Assembly (NCBI GenBank): GCA_013396525.1
Contig: VWYX01000666.1
Location: 189,263 to 253,262 of the forward strand
DNA length: 64,000 nucleotides
Direction: 5' to 3'
Source: Chaetorhynchus papuensis
Taxonomy: Eukaryota > Chordata > Aves > Passeriformes > Rhipiduridae
Shown here: one piece after another, positions 1-10,636 of the stretch
Layout of the letters: every line of letters begins with the position of its first letter
How positions within the stretch are numbered: the stretch's first letter is position 1
Notes under the pieces: generated by a model
Databases searched by the model: none
Seen by the model: only the letters and a program-made list of their open reading frames with translations
Told to the model about the DNA's origin: nothing
Program-made: the position numbers and the translations under genes

Positions 1-1854
1 AATAAGGGTCATGTTTTTATTGTTCTTGCAGAGAAATATATGAAAGTGTTGCTGCTGTTGACAGCTTATCAGCATACAGTGATAAATGAAATTCAGAGCT
101 GGGGAAAAAGGCTATATGAAGATTAAGTGCAAACAAAAAAAATTGATTCATGTCACTGGGGATATATAATACTATCATATCTTGCTTCCCCCTGCTACTC
201 TCTTTTCTTTGCCTCTAGCTACTTTTACTATATTGGACTCTCATTTAACTGCCTTACTTTGTTAATGAAGAATGTATGAAGGTTTGAAAGTATTGCTTCC
301 TGGGATATTATGTCTAGACTGCATATGTTATAGGAAAAGGTGCAGACTTGGGATGCTGTACGTATATTACTACTTTGACTCCTACCTCCCCCGAAAGTTA
401 AGGCCAAGGAAATATAATTAAAGCATTGCTTTGCATATAAAGAGCTGAGATTAGTTCCTTTGATGCCTTCTGGAGTTGATAACACAGCTTGGGTATGTAA
501 CAGAAACTTCTTATGAAGACTTATTTGTAATCTACAGATTTTCGTGAAAATCTGGGATGATATAAATAATCACCAGTAAGTCTGTCTTCTGAATTAGTCA
601 TATATGAAAGCCAAGTTTTCTTTGTATCTTTGCTGGGCACAAGTTTTTTTTAAATCTTCTTCTGAATATGATAAATGTAGCTTTGATGATGACAAAATTA
701 GAGGATCTTGCATTGTCAAAGTGTCTGAAAATGGCCATTACCCCAATGCTTTTTAGTTGAAATATGCCAGTAAAATATACAAATGGTTGCACTGACTTAA
801 ACTAAAGTCTCCTGTTGGCAATAGGATAGTGACTTTTGTTGTCACTGGACAAAGGCCCCAGAATACTCTCCTAGCCTATGGTGGATTTTGGTTTTTATTG
901 TTTGAAGAAGTTTTAGTCCAAAAAATACATCCAATTGCTTTTTAAACATATGAAACTTCTCATGTCTGCTCCAAGTACTTGAGCAAGAATAACAACTAGT
1001 GAGGAATGCCCTCTGTGAACTTGGCACATACTAACTTCATTTAATTTCCTCAGTTATTAAATGGGAAGGTGCCCTGAACAGTTGTTCTGTCTACATTTTC
1101 ATGTTATTCATTATCTTATAAATTACTGTTGTATCTCAGTTACCTCATCTTCTGGACTGAGGAGTCCAGGTGTCTTAAAGGTTCCCCAGATTAGTATATT
1201 CCATGTGTTTCAAGGTGCTTGCTGTCCTTCTCAGTAACTCTCCCATTTACATCCTTTGTGTGCCAAGAGGAATCAGAAGTGCCCAGGCTATTGCAGATGC
1301 AGTTGTTCCATGAATTTATACCAGGCCATGATGTTCTCTGCTCCTGAATAATTAGTTTGTCTATAGATAACAAAGTAGAGTGGATCTGAAGAGATTCGTG
1401 CAAAATACTTCCACGCAGTGTGTTACCCACTTCTTTTTCTTTGGTTTTCTGGCCTTCATAAAGTTACATATGCAAGCAATGACATCGCTCTTACCTTGTG
1501 GCTGCTTTGTGTCTTTGAGAGCTTTTTGTGAAGGACAATGATAGTGCTCAATGGATTTCTAATTTGCTTTTCTTGCCTGTGGAATCTTCTTTTAAGGTTT
1601 GTCAGTCACGGTACCAATTTATAAAAGCCTTAAGCCTTTCGCAAGATTAGTCTGTGTAGTCAGTAACCATGTATTTCAGAATAGTTCCTCTGACTTTCTC
1701 TGGAGTCATTTACAAGGCTTACTGTTTTGTACTTACCCAGGTCTTATCAAAGGTTGGTGTCCATTAGTCATATTAGTCTTCTGGAGTGATGGAACTTACA
1801 GGTGGAAAGTGGAATTATTAGTTTTTGTGTCTTTTCCGGATTGTTCCTTAAATA
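1..1854. other. Non-coding unique sequence, no gene seen
   Basis: AT-rich sequence with frequent stops on both strands. The few open frames are under 90 codons, resemble no family I know and lack a convincing splice or promoter context. No repeat family was recognised. It ends at the target-site duplication of the solo LTR. Confidence 0.6.
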
Positions 1855-1860
1855 TCTTTG
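1855..1860. repeat. Left target-site duplication of the solo LTR (TCTTTG)
   Basis: TCTTTG lies directly before the TG that opens the LTR and recurs directly after the closing CA at 2415-2420. A 6-bp duplication is what class II (ERVK/alpha-beta-like) integrases usually leave, so it supports both the element boundaries and the class. Confidence 0.8.
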
Positions 1861-2148
1861 TGTTGCAGTGGTTGAGTCCACTGCAGAAATGGCCAAGGAG
1901 CCGCAGAGCCCCAAAACAGCGGAGACCCGCTGGTGCGCAGGCTCAGAGGTCTAAGACCACCCCCTTTTACCCTTTTAAGTTCATGTTCTAAACAGTTCTC
2001 CTTTCCTTGATACCCCACTGGTTCCCGGGTCCCTTGTTCCACCCCTCGCCTTTCCCACTGGTCACTGTCCTGTTACCCCACTCCCTCTCCACCCCCTGAC
2101 CCACAAGGATAGGCTCTGATGTTCTGCCCTCCCCCGGTGCCGATGCGG

Positions 2149-2154
2149 ATAAAA
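2149..2154 (+). promoter_or_regulatory. TATA-like box of the LTR
   Basis: ATAAAA in the context GCGGATAAAATCC sits in the 3' part of the presumed U3, at the distance from the downstream AATAAA expected for an LTR promoter. Transcription would start about 25-30 bases downstream, near 2178. Whether it is active cannot be told from sequence. Confidence 0.6.
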
Positions 2155-2206
2155 TCCTGGACTGCTCAATGTTCTTTGTTCCTGGATCCCTTCGAGCGGG
2201 GACCTC

Positions 2207-2212
2207 AATAAA
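2207..2212 (+). terminator. Polyadenylation signal of the LTR
   Basis: AATAAA lies downstream of the TATA-like box. The sequence after it turns CpG-rich, then T/G-rich around 2284-2300 (TGTGTGTGTGGGTGG), fitting a downstream GU-rich element. In this orientation it could end + strand transcripts passing through. Confidence 0.65.
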
Positions 2213-2414
2213 CCCCTCGGAACTGCATACAAAGGACCCCTCCCGCCTCTTTGTCCCCGGTGATGCCGCAGAAGCCGTCAGGCTGTGTGTGTGGGTGGCA
2301 GTGAGTATTCACCAGCTCCGGTGTGTCAGAGGGTGTCCGAGTGAGGCACCCCCGGAGCGGCTCCGGCGGGACGGACGCGCCTCTCTTTCCACCCCCGCCA
2401 CGCCCTGCGCGTCA

Positions 2415-2420
2415 TCTTTG
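2415..2420. repeat. Right target-site duplication of the solo LTR (TCTTTG)
   Basis: Second copy of TCTTTG, directly after the terminal CA of the LTR and identical to 1855-1860. Confidence 0.8.
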
Positions 2421-5400
2421 GGCACGATTTAGTGTCTTTTTTTTTTTTACCTGTCAGAATTATAATTTTGTAATTTCAATAGGCCAAATATTTTTTTTTT
2501 TCTTCTAACAGCCTGTTATTATTTTGCTCAGCCATATGGTTTTCACTTGTATTTTCTCAAACACCTTAAGAGATAATGTGCATAATTTTACGATTTACTA
2601 CAGTGCTGTTAAATAGTGTTGAGATTACCCACAGAGCTTTTATTTTCTGTAATGTTTTGCAAAAGTTTTGTGATACTTTCATGCTGCTTTCTTTTTTAAA
2701 ATTAGGCATAATCTAGAGACCCCTTCAACTTCTGTTACTGCTGCAGGAGTGCTGATTCTAAGTACACTGTGCCAGAGTAGCTCTTCAGCAGTTTTAGGAA
2801 CTTGGTGTGCTAATCCAAACCATGTCGAGATGTGCTTTTCCTTACCCTCTTTAAAATTTGAACTCTTATCATAGTTCCTTGTTTGGATCCTGTGCCCCAT
2901 CCAAGCACTTACCACTGTGAGGTTTTCATGCTTTCCATTGTTTTCCAGCATTGATGCTGTTTCTTAGCCTTGCAGCTTCTGATTCCTGCAGCATGTCACT
3001 GCCATTGTCAGCATCTAGACTGCTCTGTGAGCTGTAGTCTAGTTCTTGCCTCGACACAGATTTTCAGCCTAGTATTTTTTAGGCTTCTGAAGCCCTCTTC
3101 TATCCCGTTTTGGTGTGGTTAAGTTATTTGACTTGGCTAGGGTGGGGTTATTCCAGTCCTCTGAATTAATGAATTTGATCGCCTATTTTTTCTAAGAGGA
3201 GTTTAGATGACAAACTCCCTTGCAGATACATCCTTTTCCATGTCCACAGTAGGGACTAATCCTGCTCCTCTGATCTGTCACCTTTGTCTTACCAGGCTTC
3301 CAACCTGGATATGCTGTTGGCTGCACAATGCCTTTGTCTTCTTCTCAGCTTCTTTCACAAGTGAGTATACACTTTGTCCACGAAATGTGCATATGGGTGG
3401 TCTGCTGGTGGGGAGGATCCAGCTGTGGATCCCCCAGACCCCACTCTTTTGCTTGTGCAAGGCTCTTCTGGGGCATTCAGTTAGGCTGGGAAAGTTTGGT
3501 AATCTCCCTAAATTCCTCATTTGCTGTAGTTTACTGGTTCTCACTTTTTCTCCCTGGCAAATTGTTCTCCAGTACTCTCCTTCACCAAAATGGCAGGTCT
3601 AAGCCTCATCTTTACATTTTTGTATTTATTTCTTCATTTAATAAGGAGTATGTGTTTTCAAAAGCTATGCAGCTCCTCATGTGGGTACAATCACATCAGT
3701 GTAAAAGGTTAGGGGAATGGTCTTTGCTATCAAAACTATGTTTTACACCACTGTAATGACATTTGTGTAGCTTGTAACCCTAGAGATTATTTCCAAAATG
3801 ATTCTGCTAATAGCACATAAACAGTGAAGTGACAAGTCTTTGGTGAAATTCTGAAGGTCACTGAAGAAAAAGGATCATTAATAGCATAATGGCTAAAACT
3901 CAGTAGCCTTTGGATTTATGCCCTTTACCTTTTAAAGATGTCTTTTTCCTCTTCCCCTTGAGATCCTTTTCTAGTATCCCTGTTTGATATCATTTGGTGT
4001 GGCTTCTCTGAAGTTACACGACACCACCACCCCACCCCAGAATTCTGCAGGTCAGACAGGAAAGATCATTTAGTCTACGTCCTTTTCTCAAGCAGGGCTG
4101 TCTAGAGCAGATTTTCCCATAAGGTTTTGTATATGTGTGTTGTATGTACACTCAAATATGCATAAACACAACATATACTCAAATACATACGTGCTGAGTG
4201 TTTTTATTTCATTAATGTGGTGATGGAGAATAGATTGGTTAAAAGTTCTCTGCCTTCACCTATAAGCATTATGTAGATGTCTCTTTTGTATTCAGCTTCT
4301 GGTTTTTGTAGAATTTGCAGAAACGTAATTATTTTTGAGTATCTGAACTCTTTGTCAAATTTAGTTGAAATTGGCCAGCACATTTAAATGTGACAAGTGA
4401 ACAGATGAGGGACTGCCTTAGCCTCATTTCCTTGGAGACTTAGACAGTCCAGGTTAAAAATATCTCTATTTTTGGGTTCTTTTTACATTACCAAAGTAAT
4501 GTAGCATGAAGCTGCTCAACTGTGCTGGGAAGTTAAGGGCTTGGATCTCCTGTTCAATGTATTGTAAGTGGTGCCATTCCCTGCCAGTGATGAAAGCAGT
4601 GTATGTAAAGTCTGTTCTGGAAATTGTTAAAATACATCTTTAAGTGATGATAATAATAATATTAAAAGACAGTATATTTTCTAAAACTCATTGCTGAAGA
4701 GGGAATTCTTTTCTACTGTCAAAGAAGCCTTTGTATTTAAATGAATGTGCTGGGTTTCTTTGTCACCTGTGAACCTTATTTTTCTGTTTTAGCCTTGTAA
4801 GAGCTCACTGAAGTCAGTGAGTGTGTTTGCTATCAAATTCAATTTCCTGAGAGCCCATCTGTTACATCTCAAAGGAGAACAGAAGAGGTAGAAGTAACTT
4901 CCCTAGGAAGTACATCAACGTCAGCTCAACAGAACAGCAACTCCACAAGGGTTTGTGTCTTACACAGTAAATGAAGTTGTTAGGTACAGCAAAAAGATTA
5001 ATGTTGTGAGTACTAATCATCTTCTTGGCTTCTCTTAACTATTAAAAAAAGACATAAACTCCCCTGTAATTAAGGCAGCTTCAAAGAAAGCTTTGTGAAT
5101 GTAGAGACTTCATGAAGCATCTGAGTATATTTTCAGCAGAAAGTGGCACTCTGTAGAATGTTACAAGTAGCGGTTGTGGTAGACTTTGTCATGAAAGGAA
5201 AACTTGTCCAGAGGATGAGAAGTGTTTTTATATGTACAGCAAATAATAGCATGGTATCCATGTAAAGTGTCATTCTGATGACCGACAGCTTAGAATCTGA
5301 TGATTCTTTCTTCATGAATGGTTTAAGCTTTGGATCCTGAGCAGTGCTTGGGTGGGGAAGGATGTTTCCCTCATCTAAGCAGTATAAGGCAAACTGCAAT

Positions 5401-6341
5401 TAAAAATTCCTGATTTCAGATGTAAAAGTGTATTTACTATTGGATTCATAGCCAGGCAATGAAATGCTGTCTTGCCAGGTTATGGAGAGGCAGAGGTCTG
5501 CACTTTTTTAATTCTGCTCTCTCCCTTTTTTGTCTTTCTCTTCTTCCCCTCATACCCTGCTGCCCATGCCAGACAATAGCAAGTGAGATAAAGTATTAAA
5601 CTGGTAATTTAAAATGTATGTAATGACAGGAATGCAGCATGGATGGAATTAGGTGATTTGCTTGTTTCTGCTTAATATATTAAACTAGAGATAGCCAATT
5701 AGAAATGCTATTCAACAATTAATGGGAAAAACAAATGAGAATGTGGTAATTGCGTGGTGGCTTAACTGTGCCTTGAATTAAGTTTAAAAAGGTATTTCAG
5801 GTACCAGACAGAATGTAGGTATCTCACAGTGGAATAGGCAAGTCTGCATTAAGCTTTCACACCCCGACATCTCATAGCAGCTAAGACTTCTTGAAATCTG
5901 CCTTTAGCATCTACTTTATTCTTCATTGTGCAGATGTTTTGGATTTTTCCATCCTGGAAGAAACACTGCTCTTAGTGAATGAAAAATGAGGATTGAATAG
6001 AACAAATTCACACTCTGATTATGTGAGTTTTACTCACAAGGATATTTCATCTGGTTTCCAGACATGGAGAGGTAGAGGTCAAAGGCTTGCTCTCTGTCTG
6101 TCAGCTGACTTGTCAAATGCATCTTCCTTTCCCTAAAATAATTTCTGAAGCTATTGGCCAGCTGTCAGATTGGAAAGAAAAAGAAGGTTCCCAAAGGTGC
6201 TAGGTTTCCTGTTCTGTGACTGCTGAAGCTAGGAAATTAAACAGTGCTTTCTTCCCCTGAGGGGGGAACCTCTGCCTATCTGTAACCTCTCCCCTCCTCT
6301 GTCTTGGTCCATGTAGTGTCAGGCAGCTGGCTGGTCATCAT
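2421..6341. other. Non-coding unique sequence, no gene seen
   Basis: Starts with two T-runs (about 2437-2448 and 2491-2502), then ordinary AT-rich DNA. The open frames around 3.2-3.75 kb are overlapping and unrecognised. One splice-like block at 3296-3360 is reported as a finding only. A loose alternating TG/CA stretch lies near 4127-4180. Confidence 0.55.
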
Positions 6342-6376
6342 ACACCTGCTGGATCCTGTACAGGATGTATAGGTGT
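6342..6376. repeat. Imperfect hairpin with a 14-bp perfect palindrome core
   Basis: ATCCTGTACAGGAT at 6353-6366 equals its own reverse complement. Six more bases pair outside it (ACACCT at 6342-6347 with AGGTGT at 6371-6376), separated by small unpaired bulges. No transposon family or function was recognised. Confidence 0.75.
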
Positions 6377-9300
6377 CAGACTACAGTGTCCAGTGGGGAT
6401 GTCATAGCCCGCCTGGCAAGTGGGCTTACATTGTACTTTTTCCTGTAATATGCAACAGTGTAGTTGTTTCAGGTAAGATTTTATTTTTAAGAGGACTGAT
6501 TGTGTATTTAAGGCACAGGACACTGAATAGATAGATGTCTTTTATTTATTTACACATACATATATATAATAGTGTTTCATTTTTAATACAGATTATATTA
6601 GCTGTTCTGTGATGTAAACGGTAAAGTGTATTGGGGTGAAGCAAATGCTTTCTGTGGAGGTTTATTCATAGGAAAAATACTATACTAAAGGTAATTGATT
6701 AACTCTGCATAATTTTACATCCTCAGATATGTTGCATTTTGACTGTTCAGTGCGCTGAAGATGGATTCTGTTACTATATCCCCAAATGTCTTTTTTTTTT
6801 CTTTTTGAACTAAAGCAATATCCCATGTCATGTTTCTGTAGGTAGCAAACCCTCCAAAAGTGATACTGTGTGTCATGTTGTGTAGGTTTGTTCTGGATTT
6901 TTTATTCTTGTTAGATTGTGAAGGTTTTTCAGAGGTTCTGCAGCCTGCTTCTTCTTGTTTACCTTTCTGAGACAGTATTGTTCTGTTCCAGATTTTGTCA
7001 ATAAAATAGGTTACACATATAGTAGGATAGAGAGTTGTATTTAACCACATCAGAAAGCATCAATGTGGTTATCAATAGATGCAAAATCAAGAGGGTAAAG
7101 TAAACATCAGGGTATTGGTAACTCTCATCCTTTACTGGTGTGATTTTCCTGCCCCTGTTTGCTTAGGGGACAGAATAGCAATAGGCTTTTCAGCAGTTGT
7201 CAACGATTATTAAAATAATTGAGGTTGTATCAGCTTACCCCAGTAGTGAGTTATTCACAGAAAAAGTAGTTCTGCTTTATCATCGTGAAGGATTTTTATG
7301 CATTGTTGCTGAAAAAGAATTGTTAAGGATTCTAGAATTATCTGCTATCCCCTTTTAAACTGCATGATACAATCTGTGGAGATATTTTATATATTCTTAG
7401 AAGCAGGATATTACAGTTACTCTTTGTGGGGTTTTTTTGTCATTTTTTTTGGATTATCTATGGGTTTTGAAGTATTTTTGTAATATTTTGTAATATTTTT
7501 TCTTTTCCCCTAGGGCATGTATGTAATGTTACGATCTATTCAGTGGGTGTTGTTAACTCATTTAACAAAGTTTGACTTAAACCTTAATAAAAATTTGTCT
7601 TCAGATTAAGTATCATATGTCATGTATAATATGCTTTAATTTGCACTTAGCAATTACAGCTCTGGCTAGAAAGGGAAGGTTGATTTGATTAATCACACTT
7701 AAAGACTGTTACAGTGAATGAAAAATGTAAAGGGTTTGACTTGATTTCTGACATAATTGCTTCATTTGGATTTTGCATCACCTTCCACCAGTTGTTGAGA
7801 AAGGGGGACTAATTTCATGTTAAAGAATTTTGAAAGTGATTAACCAGTGCTGAAGCTGGTAACATTTAATGGATGCTTTTTATGAAGATCAGTGAAAAGA
7901 GGAGAAAAAAATCACTTTACATTACCACTATTGTAGTGCATTCTTTCTTAAATCTTAACCCCTGAACTACTACTGTACTTGCAATAAGCTTATCATTATT
8001 ATTGTCCACTGTGTACAGAACAGAAATAAAATAAATTATGCTGGGAGGAAGGGGAAAGTAATTGTTTTAAATCCTTTTAACATTTTAGAACAGCTCTTTT
8101 TTTGTTGGTCTGTAGCAATTTCTTCTTAATAGCTCCTGAATAAAATTAGAGTTATCCAACTGTGGGATTTGTGGGAAAGAGTCCCAGTCTGAAATCTCTC
8201 TTCAGAGCTGTCTGGCAACATTTGTCTCCTCAGCTTCTCTCTTCTCTTCTTCCCTTGGTGCTTGACTAAGTTCCTTGATGCTCACAGCTGTAAACTTAAC
8301 CTCTTGCTTGGCAAGTGAGAGTGCCCTGTTCTGGTACTAACCAAGTAATACTTCTAATTGTATTGAAATATTCTAATTTCATTTTGGCTTTAAAAGATAG
8401 CAGCCTTGTGTTTTGGAATTAGTAAAATAATTGCAATCCCAATGTCTGTAAGCTTCTTGGAAGTTTTAATTTTGGAGGCTTTTCTGTATCCTTGCTTACA
8501 AAAAAAGAGAAGGAGCCTTCTTATGTTTAGATGTTGTCTCATTTTCCTGTTTAATACAAAGTTCTTCCTCGCTGCTGTGTGTATTCCCACAGCTGGGGAG
8601 CGCTGGTCTTGCAGGTGTGCACTGTAGGCAGGCAGCTTTGGAATGAACCCTTTGATCATGACCTACCAGTAAAAACCAATTTGGCAGAGTTCTGGCATCC
8701 CAGGCACCCAAAATCCATGCTGCAAGTACTTTTGAGTACTCTGTCTCACTGCTTAGGCTTCCTTCTTAGTAATAAAACCCTCAACTCTTAATTCTGTTCT
8801 GATGCACTTCTGGTTGGTTACGCTCTTCTCTGCATCTAACAACTGCCTCCACTTTTTAAAGTGAGAGGTAGCAACTTTTTAGTTTGAGCCTTAATATGAA
8901 TTTTCTGAACTCTATTGCATTTTTGTAGGTGTCCTGTATGATGTGAACAACATCTGTTATCTTTTCTGCATTTTCCAACTCTTCTTATTTCAACAGTAAT
9001 TTTCATGTGTAGGCGACATCAGTGCCAGAGTCATTCTCTTGTAATAACTTCTGGAACACCTGCACATTCAGCTGGTAGTTTCAGAATGAGATATGAAAAC
9101 AGCACAGGACCTGCTTTTAAGGCCAGTGCCCTGTGGCCTGAGGGTCATCTGAATTTCTGTTGCTTTGTGGGAGAAATTCCTGCTGCTGTTCTATTTCTGA
9201 CTCTGTAGAGAAAGGATTGAATCCTGGGTGGGTGTTTTTTCTTTCTTCTTCCTCTCATGAAACCACCTTTTGTTCCCAAATCTTCAAATTCTTCTGCCCA

Positions 9301-10493
9301 GCAAAGGAAACTTCAGATTTTGTTGCCCCTTCTTGACCACCCGTGCCTCTGCCAGGCTATGAGCTGTCACCTTTGGATGACAAATAAAAAAAGTGTGTGA
9401 ACCTGTTACGACTGCTATTTTTTTGGCTTGGGCATAGATGCATTAATATGCTGTGTGCTGGCATTTGTGGCATAATCCTGGCAGGTGTTGATCAAAAACT
9501 GCAACAGTTCTTTCATTGGTGGTCTCCCTCCTCCATGTGTGCATCCATAAAGTGGACATTCTTCTCACCTATATCAAAGCAAGACAGGGTTTGCCATGAG
9601 CTGTAGCTGTACAGCACAGTCGTATCGTGTATATTTTTGCTCTGCTGCAAATCATAGGTTGGACAGCAGGTGTAGGGCAGTACATATTGTGAATACTATA
9701 AGCACTTTGTTTCTTTGTACTCTATTCTTCAGCATCTTTAAAATGCAGACTAGTTAACTATAATAGGAGAAGCATTTCAGTGTGGCTACAACAAAACTCA
9801 AAGCTAAAAGTCAAGATGCTGTTCCTAATTTTACATTTGTGCTCCAAGTTTTATAACCTTGACAAAGACGCACTGAACTTGAGAGTGAGGACAAGATTAA
9901 AAAAGAATCTTTGGCAGTAGAAACTCTTTCTCATAAAGGGAGAAAGCGAAATAAGCCACAGGACACTTGTTTCAATTTTACCACTTTGACATCAGTACCT
10001 GTGGTCCAGTAAATCTTTCTGAGTGTACTTAACCTTGCAGATGAAAGGTCTAATTGCTTCTAAGGAGGAAGTTTTGCCATTCAGTGGATGTATTGTCAAC
10101 TTCATTTTCAATGAAAAAAATGATTGATTTATGTCCTGTCTCTGCAAAGGATTTAAATTATTCATTATTGGATAGCTTAGGCATGCTGTATGGCTTTCAA
10201 GCCTTGTCAACCAGTATTTTTGGCTAAGACTGAAGTGGTGGAGTATATGCCAGTTCCTAGTAATAACTGGGAGCTTTGGAATGCATGATAGCTGTCAACA
10301 AAGGCAGTGATATATGGTGTACACTGCTAATGAATGTGGTTTCTGAGTATCTGTAATGGTTTACCTTGCCCTCCCAACAAACCTGTGCATGGGTATCTTT
10401 TAGGGTGGTGGGAGGAGACATGTCTCCTGAGTGCTGGGAGAAAGCCCTTAAAGTCCAGTTTGATTAAGTAGTTTGTAATAGTGGCTTGTTTAT
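6377..10493. other. Non-coding unique sequence, no gene seen
   Basis: AT-rich, with short T-runs and a small tandem of TAATATTTTG near 7480-7500. Open frames reach 111 codons (6715-7050, - strand) but show no domain and no splice context. No repeat family was recognised. Confidence 0.55.
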
Positions 10494-10636
10494 TAAAAAA
10501 GCAACAAACCAAAAAAAAAAAAACTCACCCCACAAAATAAAACCCCAAACCCCAGCAACCAAACAACAAAAAAATGTATCAAACCAAACCAAAACAATAA
10601 TATAAAAAAACCACCAGAAAATGAACAACCACAAAT
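10494..10636. repeat. A/C-rich low-complexity block
   Basis: About 140 bases almost without G or T, built from A-runs mixed with AAACC, CAAAC and CCCCAAA motifs. Neither a processed-gene body upstream nor flanking direct repeats were seen, so I call it low-complexity DNA rather than a retrocopy tail. Smaller stretches of similar composition occur at 29500 and 48630. Confidence 0.8.

Larger units (their letters stand above)
1861..2414 (+). mobile_element. Solo LTR of an endogenous retrovirus (class II-like)
   Basis: A 554-bp block, clearly GC- and CpG-richer than the surrounding DNA, starts TGTTGCAG and ends GCGCGTCA. It is flanked by a perfect 6-bp direct repeat (TCTTTG). Inside, in + orientation, are a TATA-like ATAAAA at 2149-2154 and an AATAAA at 2207-2212, about 55 bases apart. 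That spacing suggests U3 is about 1861-2175, R is short and spans the AATAAA, and U5 is the CpG-rich remainder. No primer-binding site, gag/pol/env sequence or second LTR follows within the window, so this is a solo LTR left by recombination between two LTRs. The family name cannot be given without a repeat library. The class II assignment rests on the duplication length and LTR layout. Many intact CpGs and a perfect duplication suggest a fairly recent insertion (inference). Confidence 0.85.

Noticed and set aside
1848..2508. Open frames of 61-130 codons overlapping the LTR region
   Set aside because: They are explained by the GC-rich, stop-poor LTR. LTRs of this size normally code for nothing, and the frames run across the LTR boundary.
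3207..3756. Overlapping + strand frames of 131 and 142 codons as a gene
   Set aside because: Both are unrecognised and overlap each other and a - strand frame. Only the short splice-flanked part was kept, as a low-interest finding.
10494..10636. A/C-rich tract as poly(A) tail of a processed pseudogene, or as telomere-like CCCCAAA repeat
   Set aside because: No retrocopy body upstream and no flanking direct repeats were seen. The CCCCAAA motif occurs only twice and is not tandem.
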